From Arachis hypogaea (lineage: Eukaryota; Streptophyta; Magnoliopsida; Fabales; Fabaceae), in the NCBI RefSeq assembly GCF_003086295.3, contig NC_092043.1, forward strand, positions 45,412,884 to 45,476,883: DNA of 64,000 nt, given 5' to 3'. Shown piece after piece: positions 34,525-47,190 of the stretch; position 1 is the first letter of the stretch, and each line of letters opens with the position of its first letter. The notes below the pieces were generated by a model that saw only the letters and a program-made list of their open reading frames with translations, made no database searches and had not been told where the DNA came from. The position numbers and the translations under genes were made by a program.

Positions 34525-36862
34525 TTTTGATAAATTTAGGAAGATAGGACCAAAAGATAAGGAGTCCTGGTAATAGAATACGCGTGTACAAAAAAAGATA
34601 AAGACAAAATAGGAGTACTTTAAAGAGTGGTCTTTGTGCCGCAATGCAAATAATTGGGAAATATATAAGGCGGCTAACAAAGAGACAAAAGTAGCTGTAA
34701 GTGAAGCAAGAACAATGACATATGAGGGTTTCTACCAGTCTTTAAGCACGAAAGAAGGAGAAAAAAGTATAAATAGATTGAAAAGAGCCGTGAAAAAAGA
34801 ACGAGAAACTTGAATCAAGTTAAGTCCATAAAGGATAAGACGGAGAGATTTTGGCTCAAGATGAAAAGATCAATAAAAGGTGGAAGAGCTACTTCTACGA
34901 ATTGTTTATGAAGGACAGAAGACTCTTCCGAGTCTTGGTCGGTTATGCACGAGGAAAGAAGATCAAAACTTTGACTACTATCGAATGATTCGAGACTTCA
35001 AGGTAAAAATGCTCTAAAGCAGATGAAAAATGGCACGACAGTAGGACCCGATAATACTCCGATTGAAGTTTGGAAGGGTCTTGGAAAGAAAGACATCAAT
35101 TAGTTAACCAAGCTTTTTAATGAGATTTTATGGTCAAAGAAGATGTCAGATGAGTGGAGAAAGAGCACCTTGGTATCTATCTATAAGAATAAGAGGATAT
35201 ACAAATGTAGAGAGACCAAATTCATGAGCCATACCATGAAGTTATGAGAAAGAGTGATAGAACAAAAGCTGAGACAAGAGATACAAGTAACAGAGAATCA
35301 ATTTGATTTTATGCTAGGCAAATCCACCATTGAAACTATATACCTGTTAAAACTTAAAAAAGGATCATGGAGAGATATCGTAGTAATAAAAAAATCTACA
35401 TATGATGTTTATTGATTTGAAAAAGTGTAGATGATAAGGGAGGTCTTATGAAAGATTTTGGAAAGGAAAACAGTAAGGATCTCATATATTCGTGCAATTA
35501 GGATGCATTTGTTTATGAGAACGGGACAAGACAAGACATTGAGGATAAGACATAAAAGACAAAGACACAAAATTTTATATTTTTGTATTCTATTTGGTAA
35601 TAGACTAGAACAAATTATGAAAATCCAATTTATTCTCATTTTTTCCATTCAAAAAATTTGAGACGAAAAATATAATAATAGAAAATTAATAAGATTAATA
35701 AAAGAAAAAATAAAAAATAAGTTGTGTCCCTTATTAGTGTCTTTGTGTCCTTCATGTTAGGATCGATACAAAATACACTAATTTAGTATCTCTGGACACA
35801 ATGTCTCTGTCCATGTCTCATCTGTCAAACACGATTTTTGTCTCAGTACCTCTGTTTCAATGTCCTATCTCTGTAAATAAACGCAGCCTTAAAGACATTA
35901 TGATGGGGCTACAACTAGTATGAAGACTCAAAGTGGTGTGACAGAGAAATTTTTTATTGGTATAGGATTACATACACCAGGAATCATCCTTAAGTCCATA
36001 CCTTTTTACATTAGTCTTGAAAGTATTCACAGAGCATATCCAAGAGTCTGTGCCATGATCGTCCTTACGGGAGAGTCAAGCGAAGACCTAAATAAGAAGT
36101 TGGATTTATAGAGAGAAACTCTAGAAGCGTATGGTCAGCACATAAGTCGCAGCAAGATGGAATATATAGAAGGTAAGTTCGGCCATCAAAGGGAAACCCC
36201 TAATATAGAGGTGAAGATTGGAGAAAATATCTTACAAAAAATTAAAAATTGTAAGTATATTGGGTGCATCATTCAAGATAATGGATAGATTGAATAGGAT
36301 GTAAATCATAGGATCCAAGCAGGTTGGTTCAAATAGCAGAGTGCGTCTGATTTTATATGTGACAAAAAATGCCTTTAAAACTTAAAGGTAAATTCTATCG
36401 CACTGCAATCAGACCGGCTATGGTTAATGTTATAGAGTGTTGGGCAGGCAAAGGAGAGCACGACATAAGTTAAGTGTGGCAGAAATAAAGATGTTGAGAT
36501 GGATGAGTGGTCATATGCGATTGGATAGAATAAGGCACTAAGATATAAGAGAGAGTTGGAATAGCACCTATTGTGGAAAAGATGGTAGAATTGCATCTCA
36601 GGTAGTTTGGACATATGAAAAGAAGACCGACAGAGCACCCAGTCAAAAAGGTGGATAAGATGAAAAATAGACAAAGAATAAAACGCAGAAGAAGACCTAA
36701 AAATACCATCTATAAAATGATCAACACAAAATTTATATATAATATAAATAATTTTTCTGTAGAGATAATATATAATAAAACTCAATAATATTATTTAATC
36801 TATATAGCTGACCCACCTAATAAAATAAATTTTGTCGTGGTTGTCGTTGTCGTCGTCTTTTT
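34525..36862 (+). pseudogene. RTE-type LINE, decayed
   Basis: Read on the plus strand, the order is FKEWSLCRNAN (34611), KVAVSEARTMTYEGFYQSL, EWRKSTLVSIYKNK (35154), FMSHTMKL, ERVIEQKLRQE and VTENQF. After a MITE come VTEKFFIGIGLH (35938), SSEDLNKKLDL, ISRSKMEYIE and IKNCKYIGCI. This matches the RTE reverse transcriptase and its C-terminal part. The 3' end has GTTGTCGTTGTCGTCGTC (36841-36858), like the short tandem tails of RTE elements. The Y/FADD catalytic box is absent where expected (VCAMIVLTGES), and stops are frequent. Not functional. Confidence 0.8.
35501..35888. mobile_element. Tourist/Harbinger-like MITE in the LINE
   Basis: The ends are GGATGCATTTGTTTA and, reversed, GGCTGCGTTTATTTA. 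TTA lies on both sides (35498-35500 and 35889-35891), the 3-bp duplication typical of PIF/Harbinger elements. Removing the insert and one TTA restores the LINE reading YIRAIKD. Confidence 0.85.
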
Positions 36863-38640
36863 AACCGAAACGTAGATTAAATCTTCTACCCCTTGAAAAG
36901 ATGATGTTTTACTCGAGCACACTCCCAAATTTGTTTTTGGTGTACTTGAATTAGATTATTAGTTAATATGTAGAAATGATTTACATAATTTTTTTAAAGA
37001 AAAAGAGTTTTTTTTTAAATGCTTTTATAAATTAATTTCTTTCTACAAGGACGACATATAATTATTTTATTATTATATCGATAGAAATAATTATTTTATC
37101 CGCCTACACTTAAAAATTTATCCAAAAAAAGTAAATTAAAATAGCTACCAACTATAATGTCAAAGTCTTCAATCTAACTTCACTCCGTAATCCTATCCTC
37201 AATTCCTTATTCTACAATAAGATACAACGATCTTATCCAAATCCAAAAGAATAAAAGTCAGGTTGCACCTGCTATTTGCATAATGATTTTATTGACACTT
37301 GTTGTAAATATCCAAAACCCCCCTTAATTTTCTTTAATTAATCTTCTCAACTTGGAAACAAAACTTGTCTTGAATGGTCAATAAAAATCTATATTCGTCA
37401 TCAATAACTTAGACATTTCAAAAACAATAACCATCCAGAATTTTTCTTCTTCTTTTCTTCTTCGCTCCGTGCTGATCACAACATTCCTCTAATCCTTCAT
37501 CTCAAATTATTATTCTCCCCAAAATCAAAGAAAAAGTAAAAAAAAAAATTATGAGTTTAATTTTTTAAAATATTTTTTTAATTTTAAACTCTAAATTTTC
37601 CAAAAAAGAAAATTAAAAAAAATAATTCTATAATAAAGAAGTTAACTAATATTAATGAAAGGTTAATTTCATATATTTATTCTTTTGTTATTCATTTAAA
37701 ATCTAGAATTTGAATAAAATATTTTATATAATTTTTTTCTAATACGCTATTATCAAATTACAGAGTATGATACCTGTATATTATTTATTATCTTTTGACA
37801 AACTACTAACTATTTTATTAACTAAAATTATTATTTTTAAAAATGGTAAGATTATAATAAAATCTCAACCATTAACAAAATAAAAGGTGCCGATTTTTTT
37901 ATGCAAATAAAAGAGTTCTTTAACAAACTCCTATAAAAAGTCAAATTGTAAAAATTAAGTTACACATAATAATACACTGTTTGTGTAAGAAAAGATGTTA
38001 CACCAATAATTAATTATATATTGTTACATTATTGAAAGTAAATAATTTTAAATTTATTATTTAAAAATTATATAAACACATAAATCTAATTAAATAAATG
38101 TATAAATATTAATTTAATAAGAATATATAAAAATTGAACATAACAATAAAAACTATCCAAAAAAAAGAAAGAAAAATTACAATTGAATTGTGTTATCCTA
38201 AACAATTTTTTTTTTTGGTTTATGATATTCTCCGACCAACAAGTTAAGGATTAATTTATTGTAAATCAAAGCTCTATTTAAAAATTTGTTATTGGTCAAT
38301 GAGTTACTGCATGCATTTAAACCCTAACATTTATTAAGCAGACAAATAAGCTAATCACTCGATCAATCTAAAAATTAAATAATAAAAATTTAGATGCACT
38401 TCATACAAAATTAATAAATAAAGATCATTAAATAATCATCATTTAACAGCTATTAATTATTAACTTTATAATTTTCACAAAATTAAAAAACCTAAATAAG
38501 GGAAGCATGAGGCTAGTGTGATCCAATAAAAGGAAACAAGAGGATAAGATTATAAGAAAGAAAGTAATGAAAGTATAGACTCATTGATCATAGACAGAGG
38601 CATAAATCCATAATCAACGTTACAACCCAACTACCCTTAT
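36863..38640. other. Intergenic, upstream of the OXS3-like gene
   Basis: A/T-rich. It holds a SINE copy at 38206-38370; otherwise nothing recognisable was seen. Confidence 0.5.
38206..38370 (-). repeat. tRNA-derived SINE
   Basis: A plus-strand T-run at 38206-38216 is the A-tail. The body (CTCTATTTAAAAATTTG) matches the copy at 21825, and the minus-strand head carries GATCGAGTGATTAGC (A-box) and GGGTTTAAATG (B-box, 38314-38324). Confidence 0.65.
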
Positions 38641-38656
38641 TCTGGTTCATGTCCTT

Positions 38657-38749
38657 GCCACGTCATCAAGAAACGTGTCCAAATACCTTCTCTCATCTAA
38701 TCTAATCTCTTTTCGATTTCAACAGTTTTTCATTTCCATATATAAAAAA
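38657..38749 (+). promoter_or_regulatory. Promoter of the OXS3-like gene
   Basis: GCCACGTCAT (38657-38666) and AACGTGTC (38672-38679) are ACGT-core sites of the ABRE/G-box type, spaced about 15 bases apart. The TATA box CCATATATAAAAA lies at 38737-38749, about 220 bases before the ATG. Paired ABRE-like sites fit abscisic-acid or stress induction; this is inferred. Confidence 0.55.
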
Positions 38750-38967
38750 CTTGTGATTTGGTCTCACTATATTCATTAGCTGTTTCTTCCTCTCTTTCTC
38801 TCTCTAAAATGCAAATCCTCCTTTACCTTTCTCTCTCTAAACTTGTTGCATAGTAATCGAGTGAAATCTAAAATAGAAAAAAAGAAAATCCAAGAGATCA
38901 TTCTAGAATCTGCTGAATTAAATCTCCAAGATTGCAATTGATTTTTGTTACCAGCATTTTATTAAGA

Positions 38968-39830
38968 ATGGAGGTTTTGGTGGGTCCCACCTTCGCCATC
39001 GACGTTTCGTCTTCTCCTCCGCCGCCGGTAACAGCTGCCACGGCGGACCAAGACAGGCTGGGGTCGGCTTTTCGGATCTCTGCTCAGCCGAAATTCTTCG
39101 CCGGCGACCTGTCGGAGAGCTCGTCGTCGTCGATCGGAACCCCCGACGACGACAGTGGGGATGAGGAAGAGATTCAGAGCGGTTTGAAGCCTGGTTTGGG
39201 TTCTTTGGATTCTCTGGAAAATTCTCTTCCAATCAAGTATCTTTCTTATCCTTCATCTCTTTTTGATTAGTTTTCAGAGATTTGCATGCATTACCAAAGT
39301 AGTTCAACAATTTTGTTTTTAATTTTTGTTTGTTTAGGAGAGGATTATCAAGCCATTTTGATGGGAAATCAAAGTCTTTCACGGATCTATCACAAGTGAA
39401 CAATTTAATGGAATTGCAAAAGCAAGAAAGCCCTTTCAATAAGAGAAGAAGGGTTTTGATTGCTTCTAAATGGAGAAAATCTTCATTCTACACATGGTCA
39501 AAGTCAAACCCCACATCCATGCCTCTTTTGCCTGTGAATGAGGATCATGATGATGATGATGTTGATGATGATGATGATGATGATCTCCAAGAAAGAAAAG
39601 CTAGAAAAGTTCCCTCTACATCATCCTCATCATCCTCATCCTCCTTATCAGAGGAGAAGAAGCATGAGGATCAGGTGCAGGTGCAGGTACAGGTGCAGGT
39701 GCGGCACACCAGAATAGTACCTGAATCTTATGCAGCTCACATGAGGCTTAGGCTAGGGAGCTTCAAGACTAGGAGTTTTTCTCTAGCAGATCTACAAGAA
39801 CATGCTGATGAGGAAGATCATGATGATTGA
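38968..39830 (+). CDS. OXIDATIVE STRESS 3 (OXS3)-like protein
   Basis: Exons 38968-39236 and 39338-39830 with a 101-base GT-AG intron encode 253 residues. The ATG at 38968 is preferred because the open frame upstream of it has no earlier ATG. Family hallmarks are [11 protein letters not shown] at about 51-61 followed by an acidic run, and [18 protein letters not shown] at about 87-104, with the intron splitting the lysine codon. A basic [12 protein letters not shown], a long Asp run (about 160-175), a Ser run, a VQVQVQ repeat and a conserved-looking C-terminal [16 protein letters not shown] follow. OXS3 proteins are nuclear, confer tolerance to heavy metal and oxidative stress and are proposed to act at chromatin. 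The Asp and Val-Gln runs come from GAT and CAGGTG microsatellites and may vary between accessions. Confidence 0.88.
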
Positions 39831-41714
39831 TTCAAAATTGGGTTTTTATTTATTCTTTTCTTGTTCTTGTTATTAAATAAAAATTAGGAGAATTAGGTAA
39901 TTAGCTATAAATATTAACTAGTGTGACTATAGTAAGCAACCCATATTTTCCCATATATATAAAAGTTGATCACTTTTTTGAGAATGAAATTTATATTTAG
40001 ATATATTAATTTATAAACATAACCAGAAAAAAAAAATCAATCCTTTTTCTTTTGTTTGTTTGTTAAAACTTGAGAATATACCATTCATATCCTTTTTCTT
40101 TTATTATGATTATCTTTTGTATTGTGGATATGGATGTTGGATGGGATTACATTCACATATAACAAAAGGAGAACCCAAAAAACATCCAAATGAGAGAAAC
40201 ATTATAAAAAGAACACAAGGCTATTATCAAGAGATAGAGTGCTATTACACGTTTTCATAGTTTGATTGGTCTTTTTTCTTTTGCACAACGGCCAATAGGG
40301 AATTGATATGTGGCAAATATCCTGAAAATTATTGTCACTTGACCAATATTTAGAAACGTATCTTAAACAAATCTTATCCTATCCTTTTAGGATTCATACA
40401 TCTTATAATTCTCTTTTTCTTTTTTTTTTTGAAAAAAATATGACTTTATTTTTTTTATATAGATTTGTTTATGGATTTTGTTTTAGAATACCACAAGTAG
40501 AAAACTTTAATTGAAAGTATAAATTAAATATAGATTTTTTTTTTACATTGATAGATTGAAAGAATCAATTTTTTTCTTTTTACTTTCTTAAATAATATCT
40601 CTAAAACACTCTTTAGCAAAATCATTTGTTTAATTATTGTGACCTGCAAGTTGTGTCCACTTTGTTTTTGGAATGGAATCTCTCAAATAAAAAATTGACA
40701 TATTGAAAGGTATTATTATTTAAGGATACAAATTGAGGGTGTGTTTTTTACCCCAAAAAAAAATAAAACTTAAGGGGTTGTTTACTTATTGGTATGTTTA
40801 GTTAATAAGAGTATGAATTATGAAAGAACCAAAAAGAACTTGAAGGGTAGAAATTGACTAAGAGTTTTCATGAATGGGCATTATATGTAATTTTATATAT
40901 AAAGGAGGTTTAGAGTGGAAATTAAATTTATAAATGAATTGTATACTTGGATTTATTTATAAAAAAAACTTTTATTTCACTAATTTGATGATTAAACACA
41001 TTTCTTTGTAATTTTTTACTATTACTTTATATGATAGATTTTACCAATAGTTTCGCAAGAGAAATAAATAATTAATCAATAGTGAAAATATTATATTTAA
41101 GATGTGCATCAACCAAATTAAATATATATTATATATATAAGATAGTCCATATGAAATTGAAACTGAGTGGATTAAAATTTCCTTTATCTTTATTCGGAGT
41201 TGAACAAGAATCGAATTTGAAGTGTGTGTGGTCTTAATCTATCTTTCAACCTAGGTAGGCATTTTCCCATTTTAGGTTGCTTCACATAGCTATATATAAA
41301 TATAATGACTCGACTTTGTTGCTCATTGGGTTAAGTAGATAAGGTGGGTCAAGCTGACTTTTCAAGTATAACATAAAAGATTTTATTTTAGATCCATTGG
41401 AATTCTTGCTCAAGATACATGGTTTGAACGGGAATATTTTAATTTAAATAAAAGAATCCATTTTTTGTTAAAAAAAAATCCACTAAATAAAAGATGCTAA
41501 CGAGATTAATTACTCATATTTCACTGGCTTACATATAATTTTTGAACAATATTACACATCCAAATTTTTTTGTTAATCAAATCTAACCAAATTGATTTAA
41601 CATAATAAAAATTAGTTATGACTAGTATTATTCTAAATCTTATTGTTTAACTTAGTTAGACTTGATTCATAAAAAGACTTAGATTTAGATATGTAACATT
41701 ACTCATAATTTTTT
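39831..41714. other. Intergenic, no gene seen
   Basis: It includes the 3' side of the OXS3-like gene. Open frames at 40060 and 40332 have no recognisable domain. Confidence 0.5.
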
Positions 41715-42093
41715 GAGTAATTACCCAAATCAGTCCCAAGAATTTTAAAATTAGACATTTTAGTTTCCAAGAAAAATTAATACACAGATCAATCCCCAAG
41801 GTTTTACTCCGACAAACAAATCAGTTTCCAGTTTATTTTCCGGTAGAGTAATTACCCAGATCAGTCCCGCAAAGATGTTAAAAACGAACATTTTAGTCCA
41901 AAAAAAAAATCAATATACAAATCAATCTCCAACATTTCTCTCTATTAGATATAATAGTCCTCCGTCAAAAAAAAAAATAAAATAAAATAATTATTATTAT
42001 TATTAATTGCACAATAATATTGTACTATATTTTTTGTATCTTTTAGACAAAAATAATGATAAATTTATTTATTAAATATATATATAGTTATTC

Positions 42094-42094
<1 letters not shown>

Positions 42095-42182
<88 letters not shown>
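42095..42182 (+). repeat. (ATA)n microsatellite, left
   Basis: About 88 bases of ATA repeat within the fold-back element. Confidence 0.95.
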
Positions 42183-42184
<2 letters not shown>

Positions 42185-42335
42185 TTATTAAAAATTATTT
42201 TATAAGAAATTCAAAATTAAAGTTATTTGATATTTTTATATTTAATATAATCAAAAGATGTCCTATATAAAAAATATATATGTTTGTATTAAAAAATATG
42301 TATTAAAAGAAAAGATTATATATATATAGTCACTC

Positions 42336-42462
<127 letters not shown>

Positions 42463-42759
42463 GAAATTATTTTACAAAAAATTCAAAGTTAAAATCATTT
42501 GATATTTTTGTATTTAATATAATCAAAAGATGTACTATTTTAAAAAATATGTTTGTATTAAAAAATATATATTTAATATAAATCCAAATTAAAATCTTTT
42601 CTTTTAATACATATTTTTTAATATAAACATATATTTTTTTTATATATAAAATATTTTTTGATTATATTAAATACAAAAATATCAAATAATTTTAACCTTA
42701 AATTTTTTGTAAAATAATCTCTAATAATTTTATTATTATTATTATTGTTGTTGTTGACT

Positions 42760-42798
<39 letters not shown>

Positions 42799-43152
42799 AA
42801 TTTAGTGAATAAATTTATCATTATTTTTGTCTAAAAAATATAGTACAATATTATTGTGTAATTAATAATAATAATTATTTTATTTTATTTTATTTTTGGA
42901 CGGAGAACTATTATTTCTATTAGAGAAAAAGTTGGGGATTGATTTGTACATTAGTTTTTCTTAGGGACTAAAATGTCCGTTTTTAAAATTTTTGGGAACT
43001 GGATAATTACTCTGCCAAAAATGAACTGGGGACTGATTTGTTTGCCGGAGTAAAACTTTGGGAATTGATCTGTGTATTAATTTTTTTTGAGGACTAAAAT
43101 GTCCGATTCTAAAATCCTTGGAGACTGATTTGGGTAATTACTCTAATTTTTT

Positions 43153-44869
43153 TAAGCTAGCGAAATATCTTCAAATATTTATTTTACCAGTGAAATATGT
43201 TAAAATATAAATGTCATTAAAATTTTTTTTGATTGGATTTAAATAAAATATTAAAATAAAACTAATAAGAAATTAAATGTTTTATTAGTTTTAGTTTCAA
43301 TTTAGAAAAATTGGGCTTTTACAAACTTATAAAGTTTAAGTGAAACAATTAATACTTTTTTAAAAGTTCATTTAAATCAATCTTTTAATTTATTAGCATT
43401 TAAAAAATTGTTATTGGAGCTTCGGATTTTGGGGAAAAAAAAGGCAAACATATAATCTTTGAATATATAGCATAAGAACTGAAATTTAGAATTATTCATA
43501 ATTTAAAATAATAGAAAGTTATCATTTTTTTGGTTGCGCACGGTATCCCTCAACTCAACAGGTCAATCATTAATCCGTCGCAGAGCTCCATTTAAAAATC
43601 TGCCACTGCCCAATAGATTATAGAAAGTTGTCATTAAGAAATGTCAACATACATGTTGTTATTAATGTGTAAAATAATTACATGAAGCCAGCAAAATACC
43701 CTAATAATTGATAAATGCGTAAATATGAGGTTTTGAATAAAAATGTAAATAATGAAATTTTTATTTAAATAAAAAAAGCCTTTGAATTTGTGGACCTCCA
43801 ATATTCTCTGTTATATAAGGTATAAGTACTGAGAAACAAAAGAATATTACATTGGATCCGAAGTTCCAATTTTTTCCCCATACATTTGTCAAAATCTACA
43901 TCAACCAAAAATATCATACCTCCACACCAATTGTCTGTCATAATAATGTTATTTCAACATACACATTTTGTTCATTCATTATTATTAAAGAAAAAAAAAT
44001 TGCCAATTATTTTAAAATACTTAAAGATGATTAAAAAAAAGTCAAAATAGCATACTTATTTTCATGAATATTCCATATTGATTCATGAGGCTATTTTCTT
44101 GATCAATAGTGTTAGATTAACAATTTTTTTCTTTTTTTTTTTTTACAACTATGACTTTAAAATTTTTTATATTTGCATTGGTAATCTAAAAATATATTTA
44201 TAATGCAAATATGAAAAGGCATGCGTCAGGATATTCAACGGTTTATCTTCAAATTCCAAATCTTAATTATACAATAATTATATTAGAATATTTTTTTATC
44301 TAAAATTAATCCGTTACGAATCTCAATTTTATTTAAAAATTTTGTGATTCGTCAATTTTAATCGACTAAATTGAAGATCTCAAAAGTGGGAAAGAGGCAT
44401 CAATTAGAAGGGATATGATATGATAGGATAAGATATGATAAAGGGGGTGAAAGTAGGAAAAGGCAAATGAAGAGAGAAACCTCGTCATTGTTCAAATATT
44501 CGGAAGTATGTAGGATAAGACTTTGACAAGATCTTGGTGGTGGAGAAGAGAGAGGGGACCACATTGTTTGTGTGTGTGTGGTTTCTACACTTTGTTTCAT
44601 TTGCAAGCATGTTATTATATCATCTGCCACTTGCAACTGGCAACAAACAAATCATTGTGATCCCTTATACAAAAAAGTCTTTGTATTTCAATACAGTGCC
44701 ATAACTTCAGAAAATTTTTGGGGTAAAAATTTTTACCACAAATTATATTATAGTATTTTTATTAAAATGAAATTTATTAATATAATTAATTTTAAATTTA
44801 TCACTAATATTTTTTTGGCGTTCAATTTATCTGTTTGGTGATTGGATACCAAATAGATCAGGTGAGTAG
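43153..44869. other. Intergenic with SINE fragments
   Basis: A SINE body fragment (TTAATCCGTCGCAGAGCTCC, 43572) lies at about 43532-43622 and a weaker one at about 44310-44350. A/T-rich otherwise; no gene recognised. Confidence 0.5.
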
Positions 44870-47190
44870 AATGGGTAAGTAAAAAAGAGGGGAATCTGGA
44901 CCTGGTTGATGACGAATGGACGGATCTTTTGGATTGTGTGGTGGATAGTGAAAAGTTGAGACCTCACGACCTTCTGAGCTGCAGTGTTGGAAAGGGGGAG
45001 CCACCTGCAAAAAAGACTCCGACGCTCAAGTCAGAATCCGTACAGATGGCAGTAAAGGTGAGTGGATAGTGACGTACCGTGGGAGAGGGGTAGGGCCCTC
45101 CCCTTTTATACTCTGTGTCCTAGGGCGGGTCCCACGGGAATGTTTGGCACCTTCTAGGAAATTTCCCCCTCCCAGCTGTCATGAGCGCTGTTGGAGGAGA
45201 GGGAAGGTCCGGGAGCTCCCGTCAGGTCGGTTGCCAGCAATTCGCCGGGTCGGCCGTTCGGGCCAGGGCGCTGCATCAAGCGGGCCGGGCCGGAACAGTA
45301 CCCCCAACGCGCCAGCTAGGGTTGTGAGCACCGTGGGTGGCGCGTTATGTTTTGGTTATCTCGTCGTTGGGTCAATTTGCTATCAATCGTGGTAGGGGCG
45401 TGCCCCCTACGCGCGAGTGAGGCTCGTCACTTCGAAGGAACGCCCTTTGTCGCCTCGTTCTTTGCGCCGAGCGTTTAATGCTCTTAATGGTTGATTCAAA
45501 CCTTGCGTGTAATGTCCACCTTGCCCTTGCCTTTCGAGCTCCCAAGCGTAAATTATCATTTCAGCTTTCTCATGCCTTTTGCGTTTCAGTTTCTAACCCC
45601 CACTATTACCACATTTTCCTCATTTCCATTCTACATTCTCTGAGGCCGTTTGCTGTGAATTGCTTGCTTCCTCCTAACTCCTTTGGGATTCCCCAACCTC
45701 TCTTGATCATCTTCATTATTCTGGTAAGTGCCTTCTCTTCCCCTGTTTCTGCATTTTTTCTTGCGTTCATGTTACTTTCCTTTGGCTTGGCTTTGTTTAT
45801 GTTATGTGTATTTTGTTGGATTGCATGCCTGATTCAGACCAACGCTAGGTAGATACTAGGGGGTTGCCATAGTAGGTTTTCTGGTTTTTTAGGCCTTTAG
45901 CTTTCATTGGACTGTAGATTACAGTAGATTTAACTTTTGTTTAACAGCGAATAGGTAAAATGTAGTTTCTGGTGTTAGTCTCGATTTTTCAACCTCACAG
46001 ACTGATTCTGAGTGGTGCCCCCACTGTAGGTATGGCCCAACGTCCTGTCGCAAGGGTTCCTGTCGCGAGAGCGACTGTAGATCGGTACGCCTGGGTGACC
46101 TCGGACGTGAAGAACACCCCTCGCAGATGACCTTAGAGGAACTCACGGAGTTCTGTGAAGTGAATTATCTCTGCGGGGGAGGTCCCGAGGAGGCGAACTA
46201 TGAGGTGTTTGTTCCCAATAACCAGGAACGGATATGCCATCTGAACCTGCACATTCCCCGGATCGCCGATTGGATCTGGATGTACAAAACTATGTTCACC
46301 AATTTGGGGATTCGTATTCCCTTTTCCCCCTTTCAAATGACGCTGCTAAACCGGTGTGACGTGGTGCCGTCTCAGCTTCACCTAAACAGCTGGGCCTCTA
46401 TCCGCTGTTTCAAGATGGTCTGCGAGTATCTAGAGTTACCGGCCTCAGTGAAAGTGTTCTTATTTCTTTTTATCCTAACAAATCCTTCAAAAGAGGGAAG
46501 AGCCAAGAAGGGATTCATGAAGGATCTTTGGCCTGTTTGAGTTATTTTTTGTAAGTTTTTTTTAATGTCTTTTATATTTCTTTACAAATTCTGTACTTTA
46601 TATTCATGTAGTTTATTTTTCTTGCAAATTTTTTTTTTTTTACATTTTAGGTTTCATTTTTAAATGCCTTTATATTCTTTTGTAGCATTTTCATATTCAA
46701 TAAAAGTTTCTTTACATTTAAAACATTCAATTTGCAAATCAGACTAATTTTTAATTTTTAATTTATTAGTTTGTTTTTACAAAAAAGTTTGTGTTCTGGG
46801 GTGTGCCAAATGGGTCGGAAACTCTGGCTTCTAGGGAGTGCAGCTGGGGCTGGATCAGGGTTGAGGTCTTGGTGAGCCGACGATTCGAAGAGTAGGGGGT
46901 GTGCCACTTGCAAGGACTCCAACGCCCAAATAAAGGTTCGTACGAAGAGGTAACAATTATGGTGAAAAGGAGTGACGTACCTCTGGGAGGGGTAAAGCCC
47001 TCCCCATATATAGCCTGTACTAGGGCGTGTCCCATATGAGCAGGCGCAGCTTCCAGGAAGTTTTCCTTTTCCAGCTGGTTGACTTCACGTGGACGGAGAG
47101 GTGACGCGCGGGTCATTTCTCGGCCCGGGCAGAGAACACGGTCGGGTCGACGGTTTGTCCTGACTCGAGATCCTACTTGGTTAGGCTGGG
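44870..47190 (+). mobile_element. GC-rich retroelement remnant with two direct repeats
   Basis: Two diverged direct repeats, about 44990-45240 and 46910-47110, share CACCTGCAA/CACTTGCAA, GACTCCRACGC, AGTGACGTACC, the CCCTCCCC-TATA block and CTAGGGCG-GTCCCA. They enclose a possible leader with a GT-AG intron (donor GTAAGTG at 45724, acceptor before 46030) and a broken Transposase_28-like frame. The layout suggests a non-autonomous LTR element, but exact ends and a duplication were not found. The piece is markedly richer in G and C than its surroundings. Confidence 0.5.
46032..46540 (+). pseudogene. Transposase_28-like (gypsy-associated) frame
   Basis: The ATG at 46032 opens MAQRPVARVPVARATVDRYA, and a frameshift near 46120 moves reading to the frame of 46127. 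This continues with LTEFCEVNYLCGGGPEEANY, IADWIWMYKTMFTNLGIRIP, FSPFQMTLLNRCDVVPSQLH and NSWASIRCFKMVCEYLEL, and ends at 46540 (LFILTNPSKEG). The pattern of IPF-FQ-LL-R-P-QLHPNSW resembles the 'putative gypsy type transposon' domain (PF04195). It is truncated after about 165 residues. Function is unknown; it travels with retroelements. Confidence 0.6.

Noticed and set aside
36375..36785. Minus-strand frame of 136 residues
   Set aside because: Antisense of the RTE LINE C-terminal region.
45069..45852. Two plus-strand frames of 108 and 124 residues
   Set aside because: The first lies in the LTR-like repeat. The second spans the proposed leader and its intron donor. Neither has a domain.
46766..47116. 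Minus-strand frame of 116 residues
   Set aside because: It lies in the second direct repeat of the retroelement remnant and has no recognisable domain.
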